Source: Acidobacteriota bacterium
GTDB taxonomy: Bacteria; Acidobacteriota; Blastocatellia; UBA7656
Reading direction: 5' to 3'
DNA length: 64,000 nucleotides
Assembly: GCA_016201275.1 (NCBI GenBank)
Contig: JACQDB010000133.1
Coordinates: 1 to 64,000 of the forward strand
The notes under the pieces are model-generated. The model saw only the letters and a list, made by a program, of their open reading frames with translations, was not told where the DNA came from and did not search any database. Positions 54,941-64,000 of the stretch are shown here, in pieces; positions within the stretch are counted from its first letter, which is position 1; each line of letters begins with the position of its first letter. Position numbers and translations under genes: made by a program.

Positions 54941-57421
54941 TCAACCTTTACGAAACAGATAAGAAGTCTTGATGAAAAAGGTTCGGCTTTGTCTGCGAAA
55001 GCCCGGTTCAAAATGCCCCGTGAAGGGGCTGTAGCCGTTGTAATTTGCTGTGTCGTTGTAGCCAACATAAAATGCCGTGCCGGGATTTGGCGTCCAACCA
55101 AATAGATATTGCCCGCGTACACTCGCGGCAAGCGAGTCGTAATCCAAGCGCGCCCGCGCAAACAGGAAGCGAGTGAATTGATAAGTCGTCAGCGATGAAT
55201 AGATGTTATCAATCAACACCGTGCGCCCTGTGTCGTTGCGCGTGAAGCGATTGCGATTATAAGTGAGCGAGGTTTTCAAAGCGTTCGTCGGTTGTAACGA
55301 GACGGCCATTTCCAGGTCAAAGGTATTGGCCGCGCCCGGATCAAGCGGCGCGTTTGGATCAAGCAAAGCTGCCGGACTGACTCGCGGAAACTTTGCCCCC
55401 GCGCCGAAATCGAAATCAAAAATATTCCAGCGATGACCGGCAAACATTCCGAACGAAACTTTCTTCGAGGGGTTCATGTTGAAGTTGGCAAACACGGCAC
55501 GCCCACGGGTCGAGCGTTCGGGGTCGTTGCCGTAAAAGGCTCCCTGCCGCGTGGCGCTGCGTTGCGCCCCGAACTCGCCTTCAAACAGTCGTTCATAAAA
55601 TTCGTTGTAGCCGACATTGAAAAAAATCTGCCGGGTAAAAGTGAAGCCGAAGTTATCACTGTGATCTACGCTCTGCGTCCGACCTTGCCAATCGTAGCCG
55701 ATGCCGTTGAAGCTGAAGGCGCGCCACGAAATAAATTTGGCTTTGGCTTTTGGCTCGGAACTGTAGCGCAAAAATAGATTGTTGGAATTGAAATTGGTGC
55801 GCTCGAAAAACCCAACATCGGCGCGGTAATCACGGGTCTTGCCATCGCCGCTCAAGCGATAGCCGAAGTTCCTGCCGGTTTTATCCACGTTCCATGAATA
55901 CGCCAGCGCCTTGCCGCTTCGATAAATATTGCGGTCGTCATTGGCGTCATAAAAATAGCGCCGCGAAGTCGTGCCTAACACTTGAAAACTGAAGGTCGTC
56001 TGTTTATCGAGCCGCAGACGCCCGTCTATGCCGCCGACGCGATTATGCTTTTCGATAAAATCATAGCTCGTGCCGATAAAGCCTAAACTGGATTCTTTGC
56101 CGATGTCGCGTTTGTAGCGCAGCACGGCGATGGCCGCGTTCTTATCAAGAAAGCGTTGAATGCTGGGCAAGATCAGAGGGTCGTTGCGCTCTTCAAGCGC
56201 ATAATTGCCCGGCGCGTTGTCCGAAGCCAGCAACAAACCGAAACTGTTGCGCCCCTGTTTGCCGGTCAACTTCAAGGCATAATCCGGGTCAACAATGGCG
56301 CGAGTATTCAAAGCTTGAATCGGTGTTTGAAAAATATCTATGCCTTCCAAAAAGAACGGGCGCTTTTCGGGGTAGAAAATCGGGAAGCGTTGATTGGCGG
56401 TCAATACCGGGGCGTCGGCCTCGACTTGCGCGAAGTCGGGGTTGACGGTGGCATCCAAAGTGATGGTCGGCGTGATGCCGAATTTCATCGTAAAACCCAA
56501 ATCGGCTGTTATCGGCGCATTGACCATACGCCCAGGGTCGCCTAGCAAAGGATCGCCGAACCGCGCCGCTGGCGAAACCGTAGGAACCCGTTTTCCCGAT
56601 TCCGAAAGCGTCAGGCTGGGAATGAGTTCTATAGTGCGTTCGTTGGAGATGCCTTCCAAGCCGGTGATCTGTCCGAACTGACTTAACAGCGAAGATTTGT
56701 CACGCGAAATCGGCATCCACGAATCCGCCTCTCTATCAAAACGCTGAATCCGCCGATAAAAATTGACGCCCCAAATTTTATCTTTACCGGCAACATAGCG
56801 CAGCGATTTGAAGGGTATGGCGACTTCAACGGTGTAGCCTTGTTGATCAATCACGCCTTTCGATTCATGCACCAGGTCTATGCTGAAATCTTCTTCTATG
56901 CCATCGGTCAAGATGGCATCCCCCTGCACGCCGTAAGGGTTGAACATGAACTCGTAAGCTTTGCGCTTATCATTGAAGGTATCCAGATAAACTTTTACGT
57001 TGTCGTCATCATACACCTGATCGCGTTTGGGAACCGTCGCTCGCACCTTATCGGGATCATCATAAGCGCGAAAGCCGAGGTACAAAAACTTGCTGTCATA
57101 GCCCATCCATACTTCGGTCTTTTGCGAAGGCGCGATGTTATCGCCCGGTTGCACTTGATAGAAATCCTTGAACAGCGTGGCTTGTTTCCAGACCGCATCA
57201 TCGAGCTTGCCATCAATCACCGGCGGACTGGCAAATTTTTTAATCACCACGGGTTGAGTTTTTTCGATGGGCAGCGCGGCAGGCAGTTTGGTAGTAGAAG
57301 GCTTGGCGTCCGCAGCCTTTGATAAAGCGGCGGCTTGAAAAGCTTGAACGTAATCACAACAACCGAAAAGAAGTAAAACGTAGAGAAAAATTCTTTGCTT
57401 CATACCATCATCCTTGGGCAA
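54941..57421 (-). CDS. DUF5916 protein with CBM9-like N-terminal domain
   Basis: ASPPVIDGKLDDAVWKQATLFKDFYQVQPGDNIAPSQKTEVWMGYDSKFLYLGFRAYD, then beta-barrel-like C-terminal region. Confidence 0.88.
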   Translation of the reverse strand: MPKDDGMKQRIFLYVLLLFGCCDYVQAFQAAALSKAADAKPSTTKLPAALPIEKTQPVVIKKFASPPVIDGKLDDAVWKQATLFKDFYQVQPGDNIAPSQKTEVWMGYDSKFLYLGFRAYDDPDKVRATVPKRDQVYDDDNVKVYLDTFNDKRKAYEFMFNPYGVQGDAILTDGIEEDFSIDLVHESKGVIDQQGYTVEVAIPFKSLRYVAGKDKIWGVNFYRRIQRFDREADSWMPISRDKSSLLSQFGQITGLEGISNERTIELIPSLTLSESGKRVPTVSPAARFGDPLLGDPGRMVNAPITADLGFTMKFGITPTITLDATVNPDFAQVEADAPVLTANQRFPIFYPEKRPFFLEGIDIFQTPIQALNTRAIVDPDYALKLTGKQGRNSFGLLLASDNAPGNYALEERNDPLILPSIQRFLDKNAAIAVLRYKRDIGKESSLGFIGTSYDFIEKHNRVGGIDGRLRLDKQTTFSFQVLGTTSRRYFYDANDDRNIYRSGKALAYSWNVDKTGRNFGYRLSGDGKTRDYRADVGFFERTNFNSNNLFLRYSSEPKAKAKFISWRAFSFNGIGYDWQGRTQSVDHSDNFGFTFTRQIFFNVGYNEFYERLFEGEFGAQRSATRQGAFYGNDPERSTRGRAVFANFNMNPSKKVSFGMFAGHRWNIFDFDFGAGAKFPRVSPAALLDPNAPLDPGAANTFDLEMAVSLQPTNALKTSLTYNRNRFTRNDTGRTVLIDNIYSSLTTYQFTRFLFARARLDYDSLAASVRGQYLFGWTPNPGTAFYVGYNDTANYNGYSPFTGHFEPGFRRQSRTFFIKTSYLFRKG

Positions 57422-57557
57422 CTTGGGGCTGGATAAAACACTTGGCCAAATGGGTAGTTTTATTTGCTCTCTGGTTAGACGAAGGAATTCGTATTCTGTT
57501 CCCTTTTCATGAAAAAATCTATAAAAAAAAATCCACGAAGAACCCTATGTAAGAAGG

Positions 57558-57754
57558 GGGTGCAATTAAAAGTGAGACTTGAGATTGGCGGTCTCCTTGA
57601 CAGGGTTTAGGGCAAGGTGGTAGCTCGCCGCTCAACAACGCTGAAAAACCCTTATAATCCGTTACTTGGTGCCTCTCGGTTGGGCAGCTTCAAGATGGTT
57701 AAGCCCTTGACTCGAAATAAGTTCCCATAGCAAGTCTCACTTTTAATTGCACCC
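57558..57754. mobile_element. 197-bp MITE
   Basis: Perfect 24-bp TIRs gggtgcaattaaaagtgagacttg (57558-57581) / caagtctcacttttaattgcaccc (57731-57754), flanked by 9-bp direct repeats gtaagaagg; no ORF inside. Confidence 0.93.
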
Positions 57755-57824
57755 GTAAGAAGGCACTGCCTGGCAAAAAGCGTAGGATTCTTCGTGGCGC
57801 AATGGTAGTGGAGGAAATCGGCAA

Positions 57825-58658
57825 TCAGCGTTCCGCACGCCGCAGCGAGACTTTGCCGTTGACGCCCGAAACGTGAATCGGCGCGCCGCCTGCGCCTAAG
57901 CGTGCGCGAAAATTATTTCTCTCCATCTTGCCTTGCACCACCATATTGGGCAGTTCATTGTGGACGCTGCCGTTGATGCCGGAGACTTCCAAATCGGCGT
58001 TGACATCATCGGCGAAATAGATTTCGACGCCGCCGTTGATGCCGCTGATTTGCGCGCCACGGTCACTCAAACGGACGATCTTCACAAAGACTTTGCCGTT
58101 GATGCCGGACAAGCGTGAATAGCCCACCGCCTGCGCTACATCTACGCGGCCATTGACGCCGCTGACCGTCACCGGGCCATCCACTTCGCCAACCGTGACG
58201 CGGCCATTGACGCCGCTAGCCTTGAGATCAATCTGGCGCGGCACGCTCAATAAAATCTGTTGCCGCACTTCGCGGTTGCGCCCACCTTCCTGGTCTTTAT
58301 CGTGTTCGCCTTTGATGAGCAGACTATTGGCCGTGGCTTCAATCGTAATTTTGCGAAATTGCAGATCGTCGCGATTTTTTGCCGAACGCATGATGTGAAT
58401 TTCAGCGGTGTTGCCGTTGGTGGTCTCAATATCGACGCGGCCATTGATGCCGGAAACTTCTACACGGGCTCCGTTGGCCAGTTCGTAAATCTGATTGATC
58501 TCCTCTTTTTCAGGAAGAACGTCTTCCCAATGCTTGTCTTTCTGTAGCAGAGAATGCAGCGCTACAGTCTTTTCCGCAAAGGCGTTGAAGGCTCGCGGCA
58601 TTACCAAGACAAGCGTAGAGGCCAATAAAATCCCTATCCATAAACTCTTTTTCATCAT
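57825..58658 (-). CDS. DUF4097-type beta-strand-repeat protein
   Basis: Repeated VSGINGRVDIE / ASGVNGRVTVGEV / VSGVNGRVDVA / LSGINGKVFVK units; likely start MMKKSLWIGILLAST at 58658. Confidence 0.85.
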   Translation of the reverse strand: MMKKSLWIGILLASTLVLVMPRAFNAFAEKTVALHSLLQKDKHWEDVLPEKEEINQIYELANGARVEVSGINGRVDIETTNGNTAEIHIMRSAKNRDDLQFRKITIEATANSLLIKGEHDKDQEGGRNREVRQQILLSVPRQIDLKASGVNGRVTVGEVDGPVTVSGVNGRVDVAQAVGYSRLSGINGKVFVKIVRLSDRGAQISGINGGVEIYFADDVNADLEVSGINGSVHNELPNMVVQGKMERNNFRARLGAGGAPIHVSGVNGKVSLRRAER

Positions 58659-58790
58659 CAAGCTCCTGTTCGCAATTTTTATTTTCCCAAGTGGCGCGAG
58701 GGCGGTAACGCCGTGGGTCAGCGCCGATTTGACGAGCAGCGAAGCGCTTGCCCCACCCTTGCCACCGCAGCCTTGCACAACGGTTATTTA

Positions 58791-58880
58791 GAGGGTGTCG
58801 CAGCAATGGATTTTCTATCCAGATATTGTGTGCGATGGCGTAGCTATCCACAACATATAGGCAGTTGCTGGAATTCTGCG
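58791..58880 (-). repeat. 90-bp dispersed repeat, copy A
   Basis: Reverse complement aligns without gaps to 62030-62119 at 76/90 identical positions (hand alignment). Confidence 0.8.
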
Positions 58881-58887
58881 GCACGCT

Positions 58888-60057
58888 CTATTTACACACT
58901 GGCAATTCCGCCGCCGTAGCTTGAGCCAGGCGCGCTCCGGCGCTGAAGGAATCGAGCGAAATTTTTGCCTGCCCGTTGCCGTAGCGCCCAATCAAACGGC
59001 GCGTGATTTCATTTTGCTGCACAGCCGATTCCACCTTGATGGGGAAAGCCGTTTCCAGTTCGCCGCTGAACGTCGTCATCGTAACAGTGAAGCCCGGCGC
59101 GTCGCTTGGCAGGTGCATCGCAACTTCGCCGGACATGGATTTCAGGCGATAATTGCCGCCTTCGCGCAGCGTTCCTTTGAAGAGGTTTTCACCGCTCACG
59201 GTTTCGCTGTCCACATCGCCTTTGACGCCGACCAACTCAATTGAACCGCTGACCGCTTTGGCATCCACGCGCCCCTTCACGCAATGTATGACAACTTCGC
59301 CGGACACCGCATTGGCTTTGACGCTTTCGCCGACGTTGGTGATTCGCAACTCGCCGCTAATCGAAGAGACATCAACAGACCCTTTGACATTGTCTATCGT
59401 GATGTCGCCCGTGAACACATTGATAGCGCAACGCCCGTTGATGTCGTGCGCCAAGACATCGCCGCGCTGCCATCCGCCAACATTGAGCGCACCGACCTGA
59501 TGAACATTCACATCGCCGCTGCCCTGAGCGATAGTCACGCTGCCTTCAAGGTCGCCAACTTCAACGTCGGTCTCCTGACTGTCAACGATTTCGATTGCGG
59601 CATAGCGCGGCACAGAGATTTGCAAGTCCGCGCCTCGACCGTGTCGGCGTCCCGCTACGCCTTCCATAGCAACGCGCATACGTTGAGAATCGCCTTTAAT
59701 TAAAGGGGTTTTCGCATCCAAGGTGTCGCCTTCCATGCTGATGGCTTTGGCCTGCACGGTGTCGCCATCGTAACCTTTCACGGTGATGACGCCGAAGCGA
59801 TTGCTGATGCTCACCTTGCCGCCGCGCTCCAATTTCATCGCCGCTTGCACAGACTCCGCGTCTTCTTCGTGGTCTGGAGGCACAGGAGGAGGGGTTGCGG
59901 GGCGCGAAGTTCTTGGCGGTCTTGGCGGTCTTGGCGGACCTTGGGCTTTTTGCTCAAGCCACTCTTGATTTGACGTTGGCGTTTCTTGGCTAACGGCTAC
60001 AGAGCAAAGTAGGCTCGCTAAAATTATTGTCGAAAGTAAAAAATTTCTCTTGTTCAT
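58888..60057 (-). CDS. DUF4097-type protein (second copy)
   Basis: Signal peptide; repeated beta-strand units (VDVSSISGELRITNVGESVKANAVSGEVVIHCVKGRVDAKAVSGSIELVGVKGDVDSETVSGE). Confidence 0.85.
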   Translation of the reverse strand: MNKRNFLLSTIILASLLCSVAVSQETPTSNQEWLEQKAQGPPRPPRPPRTSRPATPPPVPPDHEEDAESVQAAMKLERGGKVSISNRFGVITVKGYDGDTVQAKAISMEGDTLDAKTPLIKGDSQRMRVAMEGVAGRRHGRGADLQISVPRYAAIEIVDSQETDVEVGDLEGSVTIAQGSGDVNVHQVGALNVGGWQRGDVLAHDINGRCAINVFTGDITIDNVKGSVDVSSISGELRITNVGESVKANAVSGEVVIHCVKGRVDAKAVSGSIELVGVKGDVDSETVSGENLFKGTLREGGNYRLKSMSGEVAMHLPSDAPGFTVTMTTFSGELETAFPIKVESAVQQNEITRRLIGRYGNGQAKISLDSFSAGARLAQATAAELPVCK

Positions 60058-60299
60058 AAGTTCATCGCTATAAAATTTGTCTTAAAAATCCTAACTACCC
60101 AGCCAGTGCTTGCGGCTCTGCCGCTTTGAGGTGCGGAAAGGCTGCGCCTTGCCGTAAGCGGCGCTCCCCACTCTAGAGCGGTTTGCATATGTGTGTACTG
60201 AACCCCCTATCGTTGAGCAGCGGTCTTCGACCGTGCGCCGGTCAACGGGTTTGAGCTTTCCGTAATCTCAAACACAAACCGCTCCAGGGATTTGAACGC

Positions 60300-61238
60300 T
60301 CAATTGGCGGTCACGTCTTTAAGGACTTCGACCTTCTTCGCATAAGCCGTCAACAGATACTGCAAAGCGATGGGGTCATCGGAATTTTGATGCACAGCTT
60401 TGCGGGTTTCGGCAATCGTGCGATCAATGCTGGCGAGCGAAGCGTCCAACTTCGCCACCAATTTCGGGTCAAGCTTCGAGCGACGTTGATCAAAGTCACG
60501 TTGCAACAGCGCGATGGCCTGCACATATTTCTGCTCGGCATCGCGCACTAATTCTTCCGCTGTTGATCTAGGTTTGCTGGCCGCAACCTTTGCAAGCGGC
60601 GTTTGTCGCGGCGTTGATTCATTCCTGATCGGAATCATTTGCGGCGCGTCTTGTTTAACCGCATAGTGATTTTTATCCGGCGGATTCACCGCATTATTTT
60701 TCTGTTCAGGTGCGCTGTTTGGTGGTTCGTTGGAATTGCCTGTTCCGCCTGCTAATGCTTTATCCTCGCTTGACGGCGCAGTATTGCGATGGGGCGAAGA
60801 AGCGGACGACGTAGTGTGGATATTTCCGCTCGCTTGCATTGCAGGATTGGAGTTCTGGTTCACTACCTTCATCACCAGAACGGTCGCGCCAACCGCTATC
60901 ACCACGAGCAAAGCCGCAAGCGCAAGACTGAAGCGCGGCGCATGAAAGGTCTCGCCAAAAAACCGGCGAAGTCGTTGCGCCATTCCCGCCGGTTGCTCGA
61001 AATCCGGTTGCGCCGCCTCACGCTTGAGGCTCGCCTGCACGCCCTGCCACAGCGCCGCCGTTACTTCCAGGTCGCGCTGATAATGCGCGTAAAGTTGTTG
61101 CTCCTGTTGCAGCGCCGCATACGCTTCGTCACAAGTGAGGCACAGCGCCAGATGTGCTTTGACCCGAAGGGCGTCGCGGTCGTGCAATTCGGCATCGCCG
61201 TATTCTTCCAAAAGACTCAGGCAATCTTCACACTTCAT
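60300..61238 (-). CDS. Anti-sigma factor (zinc-finger, zf-HC2-like) with one TM
   Basis: MKCEDCLSLLEEYGDAELHDRDALRVKAHLALCLTCDEAY; TM FSLALAALLVVIAVGATVLVM; overlaps the sigma gene. Confidence 0.88.
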   Translation of the reverse strand: MKCEDCLSLLEEYGDAELHDRDALRVKAHLALCLTCDEAYAALQQEQQLYAHYQRDLEVTAALWQGVQASLKREAAQPDFEQPAGMAQRLRRFFGETFHAPRFSLALAALLVVIAVGATVLVMKVVNQNSNPAMQASGNIHTTSSASSPHRNTAPSSEDKALAGGTGNSNEPPNSAPEQKNNAVNPPDKNHYAVKQDAPQMIPIRNESTPRQTPLAKVAASKPRSTAEELVRDAEQKYVQAIALLQRDFDQRRSKLDPKLVAKLDASLASIDRTIAETRKAVHQNSDDPIALQYLLTAYAKKVEVLKDVTAN

Positions 61239-61860
61239 AACCCACCCCCAAGTATGGCTGGATTCTTCTACGCATCTCAGCCCGCGCCCTGTGCAAGTCC
61301 GTCTTCAATTTCGGAATTGAAAAGCCGGTGATCGCAGCAATCTCTTCGTAGCTGCGTTGATGAAAAACTTTCAACGTAAAGACCGCTCTGCGGTCTTGAT
61401 CTAAAGTTGCCAGCGCCTCGTGAATGACGCGATTCAACTCTTTGTTCAACAACCGCCCGTCCGGCAAAAGTTCGGTATCGCTCAACTCCATCACGCTGTC
61501 ATTTTCCATTTCTACTTTGTGATTTTCGCGCAGACGCGAACGCAAAGCTTCCCGCGCTACGTTTTTGGCAATGCCGAATAACCAGGTCGAAAGTTTGGTC
61601 TCGTCCTTCAAAGATTGAATGCCGCGATAGGCGCGCACGAACGTCTCTTGCGCCAACTCTTCGGCCAGATCGCGCTGCCCGGTCATATCGTAAATAAAGC
61701 TGATGACAGGGCGAATGTAGCGGTCAAAGATCAAGCGAAACGCTTCCTCATCACCGCCGCGAACCCGCGCTATCAGTTCTTGAGAGCTATTCATCAACAT
61801 TCCAGCGCGTCCGTCTTGTTGGCTAACCAGCCTGTAGGCATCCATAATCCGCCCGTGCAT
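61228..61860 (-). CDS. ECF RNA polymerase sigma factor
   Basis: EEAFRLIFDRYIRPVISFIYDMTGQRDLAEELAQETFVRAYRGIQSLKDETKLSTWLFGIAKN; sigma-4 region QRSYEEIAAITGFSIPKLKTDLHRARAEMRRRI. Confidence 0.95.
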   Translation of the reverse strand: MHGRIMDAYRLVSQQDGRAGMLMNSSQELIARVRGGDEEAFRLIFDRYIRPVISFIYDMTGQRDLAEELAQETFVRAYRGIQSLKDETKLSTWLFGIAKNVAREALRSRLRENHKVEMENDSVMELSDTELLPDGRLLNKELNRVIHEALATLDQDRRAVFTLKVFHQRSYEEIAAITGFSIPKLKTDLHRARAEMRRRIQPYLGVGYEV

Positions 61861-62029
61861 TCTTTCTTGTTCCGCCGAGTTAGTGACCGACGCTTTGAAA
61901 AGGTTGCAGAAAGTGTAAAAAAAATACTTCGCATCTGGGAAGCCTCAAATACGAATTGCTTGTTCAGGGTCATGCAATTCTCGACGATAAAGTTGACTGC
62001 CTTGCAAAGCGAAGGTAACTAGAGCGAGT

Positions 62030-62119
62030 CGCAGAATTCCAGTAACCGCCCATATGTTGTGGATAGGTAAACCATCACCTACAATATCTGGACAAAAAAT
62101 CTATTGACGCGACACCCTC
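62030..62119 (+). repeat. 90-bp dispersed repeat, copy B
   Basis: See copy A; cgcagaattccag...gcgacaccctc. Confidence 0.8.
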
Positions 62120-62401
62120 TAACTACCCAGTCAGTGCTTGCGGCGGTGCCGCAGCGCATTCAACTCTCACAAAAAGGCTGGGCAGTTACAATCGAAGTCT
62201 TGATGGAAAGCGAATTAGGCGGATCAACCGTGCTATTGATCTGCCTAATCCGCTTCGTCCGTGTTCTATCAAAACATGAATTTCAAACTCCTACTCTTTC
62301 GTTGCGAGAACTGCATGACAGTGTTTATCAAGCGCGTTTTGCAAGGGTAATTTTCTAACCGCTTGTTGCGAGATATTCCCAAGCCTACTTATACTCCTCG
62401 A

Positions 62402-63337
62402 ATGACTACCGCTCTAATTTATGATCCGCTTTTTTTGCGGCACGAGACCGGCTTTCACCCGGAAAATGCCGAGCGTTTGCAGGCGATTTATGCCGCCCTT
62501 GAGGCCGACTACGAATTGCAATCCCGCGTCAAAAATCTCTTGCCCACGTCGGCATCTGACGAAGACCTCTTGCGTTGTCACGGCGAACCACTCCTAGCGC
62601 AGGTGCGAACCTTTTGCGAACGCAATCGCCCTTTCATAGACCTGGATACGGTGATCTGTCCGCAATCGTTCCAGGTGGCGAAACTGGCGGCAGGCGCGGC
62701 AATCACCGCAGTGGATGAAGTGTGCAACGGTGCTTCAACCAATGCCTTCGCTTATGTGCGTCCGCCCGGTCATCACGCCACAGCCAATCGCTCTATGGGC
62801 TTTTGCCTGTTCAACAATGCGGCGATTGGCGCACGCTACGCGCAGGCGCGGTACGGCGTCGAGCGCGTCTTAATCATTGATTGGGACGTGCATCACGGCA
62901 ACGGCACGCAGGATATTTTTTATCAAGACCCGACGGTGTTTTATTTTTCGACGCATCAATTTCCCTACTATCCCGGAACCGGTGCCAAAAGCGAAACCGG
63001 CGACGGCAAAGGCGCAGGCACAACTCTCAACATCCCTCTGCCTGAAGGTACTGCGGCGCGCCCTCATAGAGAAGCTTTCACCCAAGCATTGCAACTCATC
63101 GAACACGATTTCCCGCCCGATTTGATTATCATTTCCGCCGGGTTTGATTCTCGCCGCGATGACCCTTTGGGAGGCTTGCGGCTCGAAGATACGGACTTCG
63201 CGGAGATGACCAAAGAGGTGATGGAGATGGCCGACCGCCACGCAGCGGGGCGCGTCGTGTCGCTGCTGGAAGGCGGCTATAACCTCAACACCCTTGGCGA
63301 AACCGTTCGCGTTCACGTCAACGCTCTGGCTTCCTAA
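62402..63337 (+). CDS. Histone deacetylase-like (HDAC/AcuC/AphA superfamily) amidohydrolase
   Basis: YVRPPGHHATANRSMGFCLFNNAAIGARYA, LIIDWDVHHGNGTQDIFY, IISAGFDSRRDDPLGGL. Confidence 0.95.
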   Translation: MTTALIYDPLFLRHETGFHPENAERLQAIYAALEADYELQSRVKNLLPTSASDEDLLRCHGEPLLAQVRTFCERNRPFIDLDTVICPQSFQVAKLAAGAAITAVDEVCNGASTNAFAYVRPPGHHATANRSMGFCLFNNAAIGARYAQARYGVERVLIIDWDVHHGNGTQDIFYQDPTVFYFSTHQFPYYPGTGAKSETGDGKGAGTTLNIPLPEGTAARPHREAFTQALQLIEHDFPPDLIIISAGFDSRRDDPLGGLRLEDTDFAEMTKEVMEMADRHAAGRVVSLLEGGYNLNTLGETVRVHVNALAS

Positions 63338-63402
63338 AGCACCGCCGAGTAGTATTTCGTTTCGCGCAAAACCAAAATCTAAAATTCGGAGTGAATGATA
63401 AA

Positions 63403-64000
63403 ATGGGTGACATTGATGAAACTGTATCCGAGGCCATAGAGAAGGCTGAAAAAGAACCGGAATCACGGCTCAACTCGGTGATTGCCGCGCTGGTTGCAGT
63501 GCTGGCCACTTTCATGGCTTTATCCAATATCAAAGACGGCAATGTGGTGCAGGCCATGGCGCAAGCGCAGGCGGCGAGCATTGATAAATGGGCTTATTAC
63601 CAATCGAAAAGCACCAAACAGCACATGGCGGAAAATATGGTCGAACAGTTGACCATACAGCGCGACACCAGCGCCAATCTGACGCCGCAAAGTAAAGCGC
63701 TGTTCGAGCAAAAGATTGCCGCCTACAAAGACGAGGCGCAGCGTTACACAACGGAAAAAGAGGACATTAAAAAAGATGCCGAGGGACAGCAAAAGGAGTA
63801 CGACAGATTGAATCAGCACGACGATCAATTTGATATGTCGGAGGCCGGTCTAAGCATAGCGATTGCCTTGTTAGGCATCAGCGCCTTGACGCGAAAAAAA
63901 TGGCTGGTGATCGTCGCTCTCGTCTTCGGAGGGTTCGGCACCTTGTTGGGCTTGGCAGGTTTCTTAGGTTGGGCTATACATCCCGATGCCATCGCCAAGT
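63403..64000 (+). CDS. DUF4337-like membrane protein (truncated by the window end)
   Basis: MGDIDETVSEAIEKAEKEPESRLNSVIAALVAVLATFMALSNIKDGNVVQAMAQAQAASIDKWAYYQSKSTKQHMAE...; open to the right edge. Confidence 0.8.
   Translation, partial: MGDIDETVSEAIEKAEKEPESRLNSVIAALVAVLATFMALSNIKDGNVVQAMAQAQAASIDKWAYYQSKSTKQHMAENMVEQLTIQRDTSANLTPQSKALFEQKIAAYKDEAQRYTTEKEDIKKDAEGQQKEYDRLNQHDDQFDMSEAGLSIAIALLGISALTRKKWLVIVALVFGGFGTLLGLAGFLGWAIHPDAIAK

Noticed and set aside
59900-59945. Short tandem repeat (cttggcggt)n
   Set aside because: It encodes the PPRPPRPP linker of the DUF4097 protein; ordinary low-complexity coding repeat.
62870-63466. Minus-strand 198-aa ORF
   Set aside because: Antisense to the HDAC-like gene.

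Overview
A 64-kb bacterial window, probably Acidobacteriota-like (inferred from M56-TonB fusion, DUF5916, DUF4097 and wHTH-TPR proteins; not proven). It has three parts. (1) About 0-41 kb, nearly all on the minus strand: a methylation-rich biosynthetic locus. Its core is a hybrid assembly line: NusG-like antiterminator, a single fully reducing PKS module (KS-AT-DH-ER-KR-ACP), Cy-A(Cys-type code)-PCP, C-A-PCP, a free-standing condensation-type protein whose HHxxxDG motif is HKMICDA, and a type II thioesterase. Downstream are two related P450s, a B12-type radical SAM protein, two tandem paralogous methyltransferases, an O-methyltransferase, MetK, an uncharacterised 347-aa protein, glycosyltransferases, and FkbM and methyltransferase-GT2 genes. 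A plus-strand wHTH-TPR regulator is embedded. The predicted product class is an alkyl-thiazoline-type lipopeptide, multiply methylated and oxidised. No integrated TE, loading module, PPTase or exporter was seen in the window. (2) About 41.4-50.8 kb: a mobile or decayed region with REP-like palindromes, two IS elements (one frameshifted, with 14-bp TIRs), a DUF1016 remnant, a split VirD4/TraG coupling protein, MobC next to a candidate oriT, an excisionase and a tyrosine integrase abutting tRNA-Ala(CGC). This looks like an integrative mobilisable element with no visible relaxase. (3) About 50.9-64 kb: chromosomal-type genes: BlaI/BlaR1-TonB with a palindromic operator, hydrolase, DUF5916, two DUF4097 proteins with ECF sigma and anti-sigma, HDAC-like, DUF4337. 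This part also holds a 197-bp MITE with perfect 24-bp TIRs and a 9-bp TSD, and a 90-bp inverted dispersed repeat. All assignments come from reading motifs by eye; no database search was run.
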